A stretch of 64,000 nucleotides of DNA, from positions 1 to 64,000 of the forward strand of contig NZ_LGYZ01000132.1 of NCBI RefSeq assembly GCF_001310275.1, written 5' to 3'. Below are positions 1-8,498 of the stretch, one piece after another (position 1 is the stretch's first letter; the number at the start of each line of letters is the position of its first letter). A model generated the notes under the pieces. That model did not search any database. It was not told where the DNA came from and saw only the letters and a program-made list of their open reading frames with translations. The translations under genes and the position numbers were made by a program. Origin of the DNA: Nocardia arizonensis (GTDB taxonomy: Bacteria; Actinomycetota; Actinomycetes; Mycobacteriales; Mycobacteriaceae).

Positions 1-357
1 CGATCGCATTCCTTTCCCGAAGCGCACGGTTTCCCGCGAATGGTAGGCCGCTACCTTCCGATATCACCACCACCCGACCCGAACACCTGCACGGCCACGG
101 TTCCGTTCAACTGTGAAATTCTCCGGTCGAACTGTTCAACTGCGACATTCTTCACTCGGACGGTACCGATCCCGCATCGACGTATTGTTCGGGAATGCTC
201 GCCGGCGATTGCTTGACGGTGGCCCTCCGGTTGTCAGATTCTGTGATCACGGAGCTGTCGCCGCCGACGGCTTACGTCATATTCTCCGACGCATCGTCGA
301 TGACCGCTGAATGCGCCGCCCGAAATAGTTGAGAATCGCGCGCCAGGGAGACCGGAA
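1..357. other. Leader region upstream of the biosynthetic cluster
   Basis: No gene is supported in these 357 bases. Short open frames exist on both strands, but they overlap each other and none has a convincing ribosome binding site or recognisable product. The region lies directly upstream of a 13-gene plus-strand run, so the promoter of the cluster probably lies here. I cannot point to a clear -35/-10 pair or an operator. Confidence 0.4.
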
Positions 358-693
358 TTGTCCAATCCGCCGAAAGATTTTCCCGAATCCACTGCTCTTC
401 GATCGGAACGAATCGAATCGAGGTCGAGGAATTCCGCGTGGAAGAAACCGCCACGGCGGATCGAGTCCGCGGAATGCATCACCTGCGACAGTTGCGTGCG
501 TAGCTGTCCCGCCGAGTTCGGCGCGATATTCGACAGTGGTCTGCGGGTCGTGATCGTGCCCGAACTCTGCTCGGGCTGCCCGAAATGCGTCGCTGTCTGC
601 CCGGTCGACTGCATCTACCTCGACGAGGACTACGAACAGACCGGCCAGGACATGTGGGACTTCGTCGCCGCGAGCAGCGGGACCGCGCGATGA
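358..693 (+). CDS. Two-cluster ferredoxin (2x[4Fe-4S])
   Basis: Small electron-transfer protein of 111 residues. It has two complete CxxCxxCxxxCP motifs, CITCDSCVRSCP at about residues 40-51 and CSGCPKCVAVCP at about 71-82, each predicted to hold a [4Fe-4S] cluster. The first 38 residues are basic and unlike ferredoxins, so the TTG start may be too early; no in-frame ATG exists before the first motif. The stop overlaps the ATG of the next gene (ATGA), so the two are translationally coupled, and the ferredoxin probably supplies electrons to that 628-residue protein or to another oxidoreductive step of the cluster. The iron-sulfur assignment is secure; the partner is inferred. Confidence 0.85.
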   Translation: MSNPPKDFPESTALRSERIESRSRNSAWKKPPRRIESAECITCDSCVRSCPAEFGAIFDSGLRVVIVPELCSGCPKCVAVCPVDCIYLDEDYEQTGQDMWDFVAASSGTAR

Positions 694-2576
694 GCGAGGA
701 CACCCACGACGGGCTGTCGCGACGCGAGGCGATGGCGCTGGCCCGCCGCAGTCGCCGCCCAAGCCGTCTGCAACGCCAAGCGGGCGTCACGCCGGTCCCC
801 GACCGTGTCCTGGACCGTTCGGCGGGGTTCCCGACCTTGCTGGCGTCGGTGTGGAAGTCCGCCGCCGCGGCGGCCGATGTCGACGCCGCGGTATCGACGT
901 TGTTGACTCTGGACCGTCGGGTTCCCGCCGACATCGGGCTGCGGGCGCTGCCGGCCGCGGAGCGGGCGGCGTTGCAGGTGACACGCGGACTGGGCTGGGA
1001 CATCGCCGATCGACAGCGATCGGCACAGGCATCGGGGTTTCTCGGTGCGCTCGGGCTGACGACGACGGGTCGGGTCGTGGTCGGGGTTCCCGACGGCCCC
1101 GGCGTCGCCGAGCGCGACGACCTCGTCGACGGCGTGTTCCATCTGCGGTGGGCCGCCGCCGATGTCGAGGCATACCGAGACCTCGCCGAGCGCGCCGCGA
1201 TCGAGGACCGCGAGTCGGTGAGTGAATGTCGAGCCTGGTTGGCGGCCGCAGGCTCGCACGGCCGCGAGCAACTGCTCGACGAACTCATCGACGCCGCCCG
1301 CCGCACCGCGCCGTTCGTGCTGTACCGAGAAGATCAGCTTTACACCAATTTCCGTGAACGCAACAACCTCGCGGGCAAGACGCTGTTCGCCGGCCACCCC
1401 GACTGCGTGCTCAGCGCTCTTCGCGCGACCCCGCTTCCGGACTGGTCCGACGCCGAGGCGATGGTGGTGGTCTGCCTGAGCCTGCTGATCGGATCCGGTG
1501 GCTACGCACGGATCGAGGAAGTCAACGGAACCCAGATCGACGCGGGCAACCTCGCGGAGCTGCTCGACCGGACCCGCCGCAGCTACAACGCGGTGCCCGG
1601 CGCCACCCCGATCCCGGCGGTGACGGCCCCGCGGATCGCAGCATTGCACACCTTGGCACAGCAATTGCGCACCCGCCGTGGCGAACTGACCGGATCGGTG
1701 CAGCTCTACCGCGAGATCTACGGGCCCTTGATGCACAAGATCGAACGCGTGGCCGCCGCGCCCACCACACGCACCCGAGACCTCGAAGCGGCGCTGTGCT
1801 CACGCCTGCGCGAATGTCTGCCTCTCGAGGGCGAGACGTTCATCGAACTCGGTCACAGCCTCGCCGCCGCCCCGCAGTGGCTGATCCAGCCGCACGGTGA
1901 TTTCGGCACCGGACTGGAATCGTTGATCTACGAAACCGTCGCCGCGGCCCGCGAGGGTTTCGCGGTCGACTTCGCCATGAGCCGCGGACTGCGCGGACTG
2001 AGCGCTCTGATCGAGGCCATGCGGGTCCAGGACTGGCCCACGATCGTCGGGTGGGAGCTGCCGGAGTACTTCTGCTGTGTCGTGCCCGACCCCCGCGCGC
2101 GCCGCTTCTTCGGCGACGACTCCGCGGCGTTGGCCGACATCGCCTGGTCGATGTCGGCGCGCATGCAGTACAACTCCTGGCACTTCCTGGCCGGCAACCT
2201 ACCCAAGACCGACGAAGTGCTCGCGCGCGACTACTTCGTCGCGCCGGGCGTCCCCGACATCGCCTACTACTCCGACCAACACCACCACGGCCACGTCGCC
2301 GCGCGGGTGCGTTTCAGCATCCGCAGCCCCCAACCGGTCACGATCGACGGGCACCGTTTCGGCGGATTCGTCGACCTGCGACTGCTGCGCTGTGAAAGCG
2401 ACCCCTTCACCGAACCCGAACTGCTGGCAGCGCACCGCACCTCGGGATTCATCGCCGCCGCCACCGGCCACGCCGCGAGTCTGTCGGCGCGCCGGCAGAT
2501 TCGGGTCGCCGCCTTCGATCCGGCCTGGCACTGGGCCACGATCGCCACCCCCGCCGTCGCCTCCTTCCCCCGCTAG
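690..2576 (+). CDS. Unrecognised 628-residue cluster protein
   Basis: I do not recognise a family for this protein. The start is the ATG overlapping the ferredoxin stop; a longer in-frame extension upstream would lie inside the ferredoxin gene. The sequence reads as a soluble, mostly helical protein with no signal peptide, membrane segment or nucleotide-binding loop. Possible metal or cluster ligands are a histidine cluster at about residues 531-535 (HHHGH) and paired cysteines in a YFCCVV stretch at about residue 463. Its coupling to a ferredoxin and its place at the head of a cluster with nitrite- and hydrazine-type genes make it a candidate for a reductive or N-N bond-forming step. That role is inference. 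Confidence 0.75.
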   Translation: MSEDTHDGLSRREAMALARRSRRPSRLQRQAGVTPVPDRVLDRSAGFPTLLASVWKSAAAAADVDAAVSTLLTLDRRVPADIGLRALPAAERAALQVTRGLGWDIADRQRSAQASGFLGALGLTTTGRVVVGVPDGPGVAERDDLVDGVFHLRWAAADVEAYRDLAERAAIEDRESVSECRAWLAAAGSHGREQLLDELIDAARRTAPFVLYREDQLYTNFRERNNLAGKTLFAGHPDCVLSALRATPLPDWSDAEAMVVVCLSLLIGSGGYARIEEVNGTQIDAGNLAELLDRTRRSYNAVPGATPIPAVTAPRIAALHTLAQQLRTRRGELTGSVQLYREIYGPLMHKIERVAAAPTTRTRDLEAALCSRLRECLPLEGETFIELGHSLAAAPQWLIQPHGDFGTGLESLIYETVAAAREGFAVDFAMSRGLRGLSALIEAMRVQDWPTIVGWELPEYFCCVVPDPRARRFFGDDSAALADIAWSMSARMQYNSWHFLAGNLPKTDEVLARDYFVAPGVPDIAYYSDQHHHGHVAARVRFSIRSPQPVTIDGHRFGGFVDLRLLRCESDPFTEPELLAAHRTSGFIAAATGHAASLSARRQIRVAAFDPAWHWATIATPAVASFPR

Positions 2577-2594
2577 TCCGAGCAAAGGAACCTC

Positions 2595-3806
2595 ATGCTG
2601 CGCCGACTCTCCGATCACGTCGAGGTCAGCACCGCCACGGGCCCGGCGGCCGCACGTCTGGCCGGGCTGGCGAATCTGCCCGCCGAACACCAGCCGCCCT
2701 GGGACCCTCGCAGCGATATCGGTGCGGTGCGAACCGATCTCGCGCAACTGCCGCCCCTGGTTCGGCCCGCCGGGATCGACGCGCTGTGCGGGGAGCTGGC
2801 TCGCGCCCAAGCCGGGCACGCGCATGTGCTGCACATCGGGGAATGCGCCGAGACCTTCGACATGGCCGGTACCGGACATATCGCACGACGCTGGGAACTG
2901 TATCGCAGTCTGGCCGATCGCCTCGCCGAACGAACCGGCCGCGAGGTGGTACTCGTGACGAGAATGGCGGGACAATACGCCAAACCGCGCAGTCAGGCAG
3001 TCGAAGCGGCCGACGACGGCACCCAGATGCTGACCTACCGCGGCGACGCCGTCAACGACCGCGACCCCGACGCGATAGCGCGACGACCCGATCCCCATCG
3101 CCTGCTGTCGGCCTATCGCCACTCCCTGGACACCCTCGCCGACCTCGAGGCACTCACCGCCGAGGGTGACCGGACGGCGTTCGTCTCCCACGAGGCGCTG
3201 CTACGCGACTACGAAGCGCCGTTGACCCAGTGCGGGGCCACGGCCTACGCCGGTACCGGGCATCTGGTGTGGATCGGGGATCGGACACGGCGACTGTGGA
3301 ATTGGCACATCCAGTGGGCCGCCTCGATCACGAACCCGGTCGCGGTGAAGATCGGTCCCACCGCCACCGGATACGACGTATTCGATCTGGCCCGCGCGCT
3401 GGACCCCCGCCACCAGCCGGGGCGGCTGAGCCTGATCACCCGGTTGGGCGCCGACACGATCGCGGCACGGCTCGATCCGCTGCTGCGTATCGTCACCGAG
3501 TCCCGCGCCCCGGTGTTGTGGCAGTGCGATCCCATGCACGCCAACACCCGCGTCATCGGGGGCCGTAAAACCCGTCTGCTGCCGGATCTGCGCGCCGAGA
3601 TCACCGGATTCGCGCACACGCTGCGCGCCGCGGGCGCCCACCCCGCGGGCCTGCACCTCGAGGTCAGCCCCGACGACGTCGCCGAATGCCACGAGACCCC
3701 GGAATCGAGCAGTGCGTCCAGTCCCGCGCCGCCGTGCGACCCCCGGCTCAATCCCGCCCAGGCCGCACAGATCATCGACCACTTCGCCGAGGCCGTCACC
3801 GCCTGA
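2595..3806 (+). CDS. Class II DAHP synthase (PhzC-like, secondary metabolism)
   Basis: Condenses phosphoenolpyruvate and erythrose 4-phosphate to DAHP, the first step toward chorismate. Class II hallmarks are visible: HIGECAE near residue 80 (usually GDCAE), RMAGQYAKPR near 120, NPVAVKIGPT near 250 and WQCDPMHANTR near 310. At 403 residues it lacks the N-terminal extension of housekeeping mycobacterial AroG (about 460), like the PhzC enzymes of pigment and antibiotic clusters, which suggests relaxed feedback control. A good Shine-Dalgarno (AAAGGAA) precedes the ATG. Next to the salicylate synthase gene, its job is probably to raise chorismate supply for salicylate. Confidence 0.93.
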   Translation: MLRRLSDHVEVSTATGPAAARLAGLANLPAEHQPPWDPRSDIGAVRTDLAQLPPLVRPAGIDALCGELARAQAGHAHVLHIGECAETFDMAGTGHIARRWELYRSLADRLAERTGREVVLVTRMAGQYAKPRSQAVEAADDGTQMLTYRGDAVNDRDPDAIARRPDPHRLLSAYRHSLDTLADLEALTAEGDRTAFVSHEALLRDYEAPLTQCGATAYAGTGHLVWIGDRTRRLWNWHIQWAASITNPVAVKIGPTATGYDVFDLARALDPRHQPGRLSLITRLGADTIAARLDPLLRIVTESRAPVLWQCDPMHANTRVIGGRKTRLLPDLRAEITGFAHTLRAAGAHPAGLHLEVSPDDVAECHETPESSSASSPAPPCDPRLNPAQAAQIIDHFAEAVTA

Positions 3807-3812
3807 CACCCG

Positions 3813-3849
3813 GCGACAAGGACTCCCCGTCTGCGACAAGGACTCTCCG
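3813..3849 (+). repeat. Tandem 17-bp repeat carrying the ribosome binding site
   Basis: Two copies of GCGACAAGGACTCYCCG (3813-3829 and 3833-3849) differ at one base and lie between the DAHP synthase stop and the salicylate synthase ATG at 3852. Each copy contains an AAGGA core. Only the second is at a usable distance from the start, so the repeat looks like a recent duplication of the Shine-Dalgarno region. Confidence 0.7.
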
Positions 3850-3851
3850 AT

Positions 3852-5201
3852 ATGACGAGCACACCCGCGCGCCCCTACCTCGAACGACACTTCACCCTGG
3901 CAGTCGATCCGCTCACCGCCGTGACGAGTCTGGCCGCCGCCGGCTTGCATCGCGAGCACATCGTCTACGAACGGCCCCACCAGTGGTGCTACGCAGGCGG
4001 CGCCCGCGCCGAGATACACCTGGACCGATCCGGCGCCCACCTGACCAGCGGCACCACCCGGGTGCATTTGGAGTGGGACGGGCGGCCCCTCGACGCGGTC
4101 CGTGCTCTGCTGGCCCGGATAGAGGTGGCGGGGTGGCGCGCTTACGGGTGGGCGGCGTTCGAGCTCGCCTACGCCAAGGACGGCGACCTCTCGTCGATCC
4201 AGGACCAGCGCCTGCTGCACCTGGTCGTGCCGCACACCGAGGTCCGCATCGATGAGCGCGGTGTGCTGGTGCGCAGCGCCGACGAAGCGGGCGTGGAGGC
4301 GGTGGCCGCGTGCTTGAGCGCCGCGAGCGAACCGGTCGCCGCCCCCACCCGCCCGCTCGATGTCCGTGCCGACGGAGCCCACTACCGTCGGGCCGTCGCC
4401 GAGGCCGTGGCCGCGATCGGCGCCGAGGAATTGCAGAAGGTGATCCTCTCGCGCACCTTCGAGGTGGACGGCGACATCGACTTCGTCGCGACCTATCACC
4501 GCGGACGCCGCGGCAACACTCCGGCCCGCTCGTTTCTGCTGTGCCTGGGAGGAATCGAGGCGGCGGGATTCAGCCCGGAGGTCGTCGTGGCGGTGGACGC
4601 GAAGGGCAGAGTCATCAGCCAACCCCTGGCCGGTACTCGCGCCTTGACCGAGGATCCCGCCCGCAACCGGCGTCTGCGCGCTGAGTTGTTGTCCAATCCG
4701 AAGGAGATCTACGAACACGCCATCTCGGTGAAGATCGCCCACGACGAACTGCGCGACGTCTGCGACCACGACACGTTGACCGTCGAGGAATTCATGGCCG
4801 TGCGCGAACGCGGCACCGTCCAACACCTGGCCTCCCGGGTAGCCGGGCATCTGGCTCCCGGACGCCACGCCTGGGACGCCTTCGCCGCGGTATTCCCCGC
4901 GGTCACCGCCTCCGGTGTCCCCAAGCCCGCCGCCTACGCCGGTATCCGCGCCCACGAGTCGCATCCGCGGGGACTCTACAGCGGTGCGATCCTCACCGTC
5001 GACGACGACGGCGGCATGGACGCGGCCCTGGTCCTGCGCGCGGTCTATCGACGCGGCGGTCGGACCTGGCTCCAGGCCGGCGCCGGCATCGTGGGCGAGT
5101 CCCGGCCCGAGCGCGAGTTCGAGGAAACCTGCGAAAAGCTCGACAGCGTCGCCCGTTTCCTGGTCCCCGCCGCCGCCCCGGTCCCCGCCACCGCCGGCTG
5201 A
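3852..5201 (+). CDS. Salicylate synthase (MbtI/Irp9 family)
   Basis: Converts chorismate through isochorismate to salicylate and pyruvate. It belongs to the chorismate-utilising MST family (anthranilate synthase I fold). At 449 residues it matches MbtI (about 450). Diagnostic stretches are QKVILSR with the predicted general-base lysine K196, GTRALTEDPARN near 260, PKEIYEHAISVKIAHDEL near 280, SGVPKPAAY near 355 and PRGLYSGA near 375. The KEIYEHA and lysine pattern fits salicylate/isochorismate synthases rather than anthranilate synthases, and no separate isochorismate-pyruvate lyase gene is seen, so a bifunctional salicylate synthase is the best call. It feeds the ligase gene that follows. 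Confidence 0.9.
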   Translation: MTSTPARPYLERHFTLAVDPLTAVTSLAAAGLHREHIVYERPHQWCYAGGARAEIHLDRSGAHLTSGTTRVHLEWDGRPLDAVRALLARIEVAGWRAYGWAAFELAYAKDGDLSSIQDQRLLHLVVPHTEVRIDERGVLVRSADEAGVEAVAACLSAASEPVAAPTRPLDVRADGAHYRRAVAEAVAAIGAEELQKVILSRTFEVDGDIDFVATYHRGRRGNTPARSFLLCLGGIEAAGFSPEVVVAVDAKGRVISQPLAGTRALTEDPARNRRLRAELLSNPKEIYEHAISVKIAHDELRDVCDHDTLTVEEFMAVRERGTVQHLASRVAGHLAPGRHAWDAFAAVFPAVTASGVPKPAAYAGIRAHESHPRGLYSGAILTVDDDGGMDAALVLRAVYRRGGRTWLQAGAGIVGESRPEREFEETCEKLDSVARFLVPAAAPVPATAG

Positions 5202-5245
5202 GCGCCGACCACACCCGCCCACCGATCGAACGGAGCAAACCTCTC

Positions 5246-6847
5246 ATGCTCGACGGCTGCACCCCGTGGCCCGCCGACGTCGCGACCCGCTACCGCGACC
5301 ACGGCCACTGGAGCGGTGAGACCTTGGCCGATCTTCCCGGCGACTGGGCGCGACGCCATCGTGAGCGCACCGCGCTGGTCCACGGCGATCACCGAATCTC
5401 CTACACCGAAATGGATCTGCTCGTTCGCCGCCGCGCGGCGGGCCTGCGAGCACACGGGCTCGTCGCGGGGGATCGGGTGGTGCTCCAGCTACCGAACATC
5501 CCCGAATTCGTGATCACCTTCTTCGCCCTGATCAGCATCGACGTCAAACCGGTCTTCGCGCTGGCGGCGCATCGGGCCACCGAGATCCGCCATCTGCTCG
5601 CGATGACCGACGCGGTCGCCTACATCGTGGCCGACCACAGCCACGGATTCGACTACACCCACCTGGCTGCCACGATGGCCGCCGAACACCCCGGCCTGCG
5701 CCTGTTCGTCCACGGCGAGGACATCCCCGACGGCGCTGTCGAACTGGCACGCCTCGAGGCCGAACCGGCGGCGAGCCCGGCGCTCGACCCCGGCGATGTC
5801 GCGTTCTTCCTGCTGTCGGGAGGCACCACCGCCCTGCCGAAACTGATCCCCCGCACCCACCACGACTACGCCTACCAGACCCGGGCCGCGGCCGCGGTGA
5901 CCGGGCTGAGCAGAACCGATGTCTATCTCACGGCACTGCCGGTGGCGTTCAACTTCACCTGGGGCTGCCCGGGAGTCCTGGGCACGCTCCGAGTCGGCGG
6001 CACGGTGGTGTTCGCGCAGGATCCGGTCCCCGCCGACTGCTTCGAACTCATCGAAGCCGAACACGTCACCGTCACCGCCCTGGTCCCGGCCGTGGCCAAG
6101 ATGTGGCTGGACACCGTCACCGACGACACCTCGGACCTGAGCAGTCTGCGCACGATCCAGATCGGCGGAGCGCCGCTGCACCACGACCTCGCCGCCGCCG
6201 TCGGCCCCGCGTTCGGAGCGCGACTCCAACAAGTATTCGGCATGGCCGAGGGCCTGATCACCATGACCCGCGACACCGACCCCGACGACATCGTCGTGGG
6301 TACCCAAGGGCGCGCGCTCTCCCCCGACGACGAGATCCGCATCGTCGACGACAACGGAGCCGACCTCGACCCGGGAATGACCGGGGAACTGTGGACCCGA
6401 GGCCCCTACACTCTGCGCGGCTACTACCGCGCCGCCGAGCACAACGCCACCGCGTTCACCGCCGACGGCTTCTACCGCACCGGAGACCTCGCACGCCTCA
6501 CCTTCACCCGAGAGCTGATCGTGCAGGGCCGCCGCAAGGACGTGATCATACGCGGCGGCAACAAGGTCTCGGCCGCCGAGATCGAGGGCTATCTTCTCGA
6601 CCATCCCCTCGTCGACCAGGTCGCGGTGATACCGATCCCCGACCCCTATGTGGGAGAACGCATCTGCGCCTACATCCGAGCCACCGACACCGCACCCACG
6701 CTGTCACAGCTGCGGAAAGCGTTGCAGGAGCGCGGTATCGCCGACTACAAACTGCCTGATCGCCTCGAGGTGGTCACCGAACTGCCTCTGACCGGTCTGG
6801 GCAAGGTCGACAAGAAGGCATTGATCGCCGCGGCCGCATCCTCTTGA
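5246..6847 (+). CDS. Salicyl-AMP ligase (aryl acid adenylation enzyme)
   Basis: Stand-alone adenylation enzyme of the EntE/YbtE/MbtA type, 533 residues, expected to form salicyl-AMP with ATP and load an aryl carrier protein. The A3 core is LSGGTTALPKLIPRTH near 190 (Ala replaces the second usual Gly), the aryl-pocket segment is LPVAFNFTWGCPG near 230, the A5 region is FGMAEG, the A7 region is YRTGDLA near 410, the hinge is GRRKDVIIRGG, and the A10 lysine lies in TGLGKVDKK near 520. The NF...PG motif is typical of salicylate/2,3-dihydroxybenzoate activators. FN instead of HN suggests a slightly altered pocket. Salicylate is chosen from the neighbouring synthase. Confidence 0.9.
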   Translation: MLDGCTPWPADVATRYRDHGHWSGETLADLPGDWARRHRERTALVHGDHRISYTEMDLLVRRRAAGLRAHGLVAGDRVVLQLPNIPEFVITFFALISIDVKPVFALAAHRATEIRHLLAMTDAVAYIVADHSHGFDYTHLAATMAAEHPGLRLFVHGEDIPDGAVELARLEAEPAASPALDPGDVAFFLLSGGTTALPKLIPRTHHDYAYQTRAAAAVTGLSRTDVYLTALPVAFNFTWGCPGVLGTLRVGGTVVFAQDPVPADCFELIEAEHVTVTALVPAVAKMWLDTVTDDTSDLSSLRTIQIGGAPLHHDLAAAVGPAFGARLQQVFGMAEGLITMTRDTDPDDIVVGTQGRALSPDDEIRIVDDNGADLDPGMTGELWTRGPYTLRGYYRAAEHNATAFTADGFYRTGDLARLTFTRELIVQGRRKDVIIRGGNKVSAAEIEGYLLDHPLVDQVAVIPIPDPYVGERICAYIRATDTAPTLSQLRKALQERGIADYKLPDRLEVVTELPLTGLGKVDKKALIAAAASS

Positions 6848-6881
6848 AATCCCGCCCTCTTCGAGCAGATCCGAGAAAACC

Positions 6882-7166
6882 ATGTCGCTACGTCCACCCG
6901 GCCGACCACCCACCCTCGACGAAGTGCGCGCCACCCTCGCCGCCGTCCTGCAACGCGAACCCGAGCAGATTCCCGAGAACGCCGATCTGCTCGATCTCGG
7001 TCTGGATTCGCTGGGGATGCTGCGGGTGATCAATCTGTGGCGCCGTGCCGGGATCCGCATGGCGCTCGAGGATTTCACCGCCGAACCCACCCTGGCCGCG
7101 TGGGCCCGCCATACCCGCACATCCACCGACGGTCCCGCACACGAACTCGAAACGAGGACACCATGA
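6882..7166 (+). CDS. Aryl carrier protein
   Basis: Free-standing carrier protein of 94 residues with the phosphopantetheine attachment motif LGLDSLGML (Ser43). The fold shows the usual four-helix pattern, with PENADLLDLGLDSLG followed by a hydrophobic helix and an EDFTAEPTLAAWA tail. It lies between the salicyl-AMP ligase and the halogenase and overlaps the halogenase start (ATGA), so salicyl-S-carrier is the likely halogenase substrate. A 4'-phosphopantetheinyl transferase is not in the window and would be supplied elsewhere. Confidence 0.9.
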   Translation: MSLRPPGRPPTLDEVRATLAAVLQREPEQIPENADLLDLGLDSLGMLRVINLWRRAGIRMALEDFTAEPTLAAWARHTRTSTDGPAHELETRTP

Positions 7167-8479
7167 CACCGCACGAGATCCTGCGCAGCGAATACGATGC
7201 CATCGTCATCGGCGGCGGCCCCGCCGGGGCCGCTTACGCGATCACCATGTCGCAGGGCGGGCGCTCGGTTCTGCTGCTGGAGAAGGACCGTTTCCCGCGC
7301 TTCCACATCGGTGAATCGCTGCTGCCCTACACCGCCGACATGCTGGAGCTGCTCGGTGTGCTGGATCGGATGTCCGGCCACGGATTCCCGGTCAAGCGCG
7401 GCTTGGATCTGATCCTGCCCGAGGGCAACCGCTTGGTCGATCTCGAGGTCACCGGCGCCGACGGCTACCGGACCTGGACCTATCAGGTCGAGCGCGCCCG
7501 ATTCGATCAGATCCTGCTCGACGCCGCCGCCGAATCGCCCGGCGTCACCGTCCTGCAAGAGACCCCGGTCAAGGAACTGCTGTTCACCGGCGAACGCATC
7601 AGCGGCGTCCGATTCGAACACGACGGCGTCACCGAGACCGCCACCGCGCGCTTCGTCGTCGACGCCAGCGGCCGCGCGGGGGTCATCCCCCGACAGTTGG
7701 GCCTGCGCTCCACCGACAACACCCTCAAGATGGCCGCGGTGTTCAAGCACTTCGAAGGGCTCGACGAACGCTACAACCCGACCCGTGAGGGCGACACCCA
7801 GATCGGTGTGCACGCCGAGGGCTGGATGTGGGCGATCCCGATCCGAGACGACATCATCAGCGTCGGGGCGATGACACCTGTGTCACTCCTTCGCGCCTCC
7901 ACCGCCGAGGAGATCTTCGACCGCAGTCTGGCGCGTCTGCCCCGCATCGGCGAACGTCTCACGGGAACCAGTGTGTGGCACGACATTCGCGGCGAACGCA
8001 ATTTCGAATACCACTCCGATACCGTGTCGGGACCGGGGTTCTTCGTCGTGGGCGACTCGGGCTGCTTCACCGACCCGGTGTTCTCCGCCGGTGTCTATCT
8101 CGCGCTGGCCACCGGCCGCGCAGCCGCCAAACAGACCCGCCGGATACTCGAGAACGAGGCCGGTGAAGCCGAGGCCCAGCGCCGCTACGCGAACTTCTTC
8201 AAGACCGGGTACGAGACCTACTACCGGCTCATCCGCGCCGTGTACGACACCCGCGTCGGCACCATGGGCACCTACATCCGGACCTTGTTGACCGCCGAAG
8301 GACTCGAGGAGAAGGACCGGGTCCTGACCCTGAACGGTGACTTCTGGACCGACTCGAACCGGCTGGTGAAACGACTGCGCGAACACTCCGAGTATTCGCT
8401 GTTCGCGCCGTTCGAACTCGAACTCGGGTGCCCGGTCTACGGAGTGGACGGCCCCCCGCTGCGCCTGCCCGTCGCGTGA
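7163..8479 (+). CDS. Flavin-dependent halogenase (carrier-bound substrate type)
   Basis: FAD-dependent halogenase of 438 residues. The N-terminal dinucleotide fold has GGGPAG at 17-22, followed by the RFHIGESLLP stretch typical of halogenases that act on carrier-tethered substrates. The catalytic lysine is predicted as K78 in GFPVKRG, and the halogenase signature WxWxIP appears as W221-M-W223-A-I-P. A GDSGCFTDPVFSAGV stretch near 295 is the second FAD-contact region of this family. Start chosen at the ATG overlapping the aryl carrier stop. It most likely chlorinates or brominates the salicyl ring on the carrier protein. Regiochemistry and halide are not readable, and a flavin reductase is not encoded nearby. 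Confidence 0.88.
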   Translation: MTPHEILRSEYDAIVIGGGPAGAAYAITMSQGGRSVLLLEKDRFPRFHIGESLLPYTADMLELLGVLDRMSGHGFPVKRGLDLILPEGNRLVDLEVTGADGYRTWTYQVERARFDQILLDAAAESPGVTVLQETPVKELLFTGERISGVRFEHDGVTETATARFVVDASGRAGVIPRQLGLRSTDNTLKMAAVFKHFEGLDERYNPTREGDTQIGVHAEGWMWAIPIRDDIISVGAMTPVSLLRASTAEEIFDRSLARLPRIGERLTGTSVWHDIRGERNFEYHSDTVSGPGFFVVGDSGCFTDPVFSAGVYLALATGRAAAKQTRRILENEAGEAEAQRRYANFFKTGYETYYRLIRAVYDTRVGTMGTYIRTLLTAEGLEEKDRVLTLNGDFWTDSNRLVKRLREHSEYSLFAPFELELGCPVYGVDGPPLRLPVA

Positions 8480-8498
8480 ACACGAACCGAGGTCACCG

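Noticed and set aside
234..614. Minus-strand open frame across the cluster leader and ferredoxin
   Set aside because: It overlaps the well-supported ferredoxin gene, has an unnatural Arg-rich composition and no start signal.
4310..4684. Alternative-frame open frames inside salicylate synthase and other biosynthetic genes
   Set aside because: These are shadows of the high-GC codon pattern, rich in Arg/Pro/Gly, with no homology.
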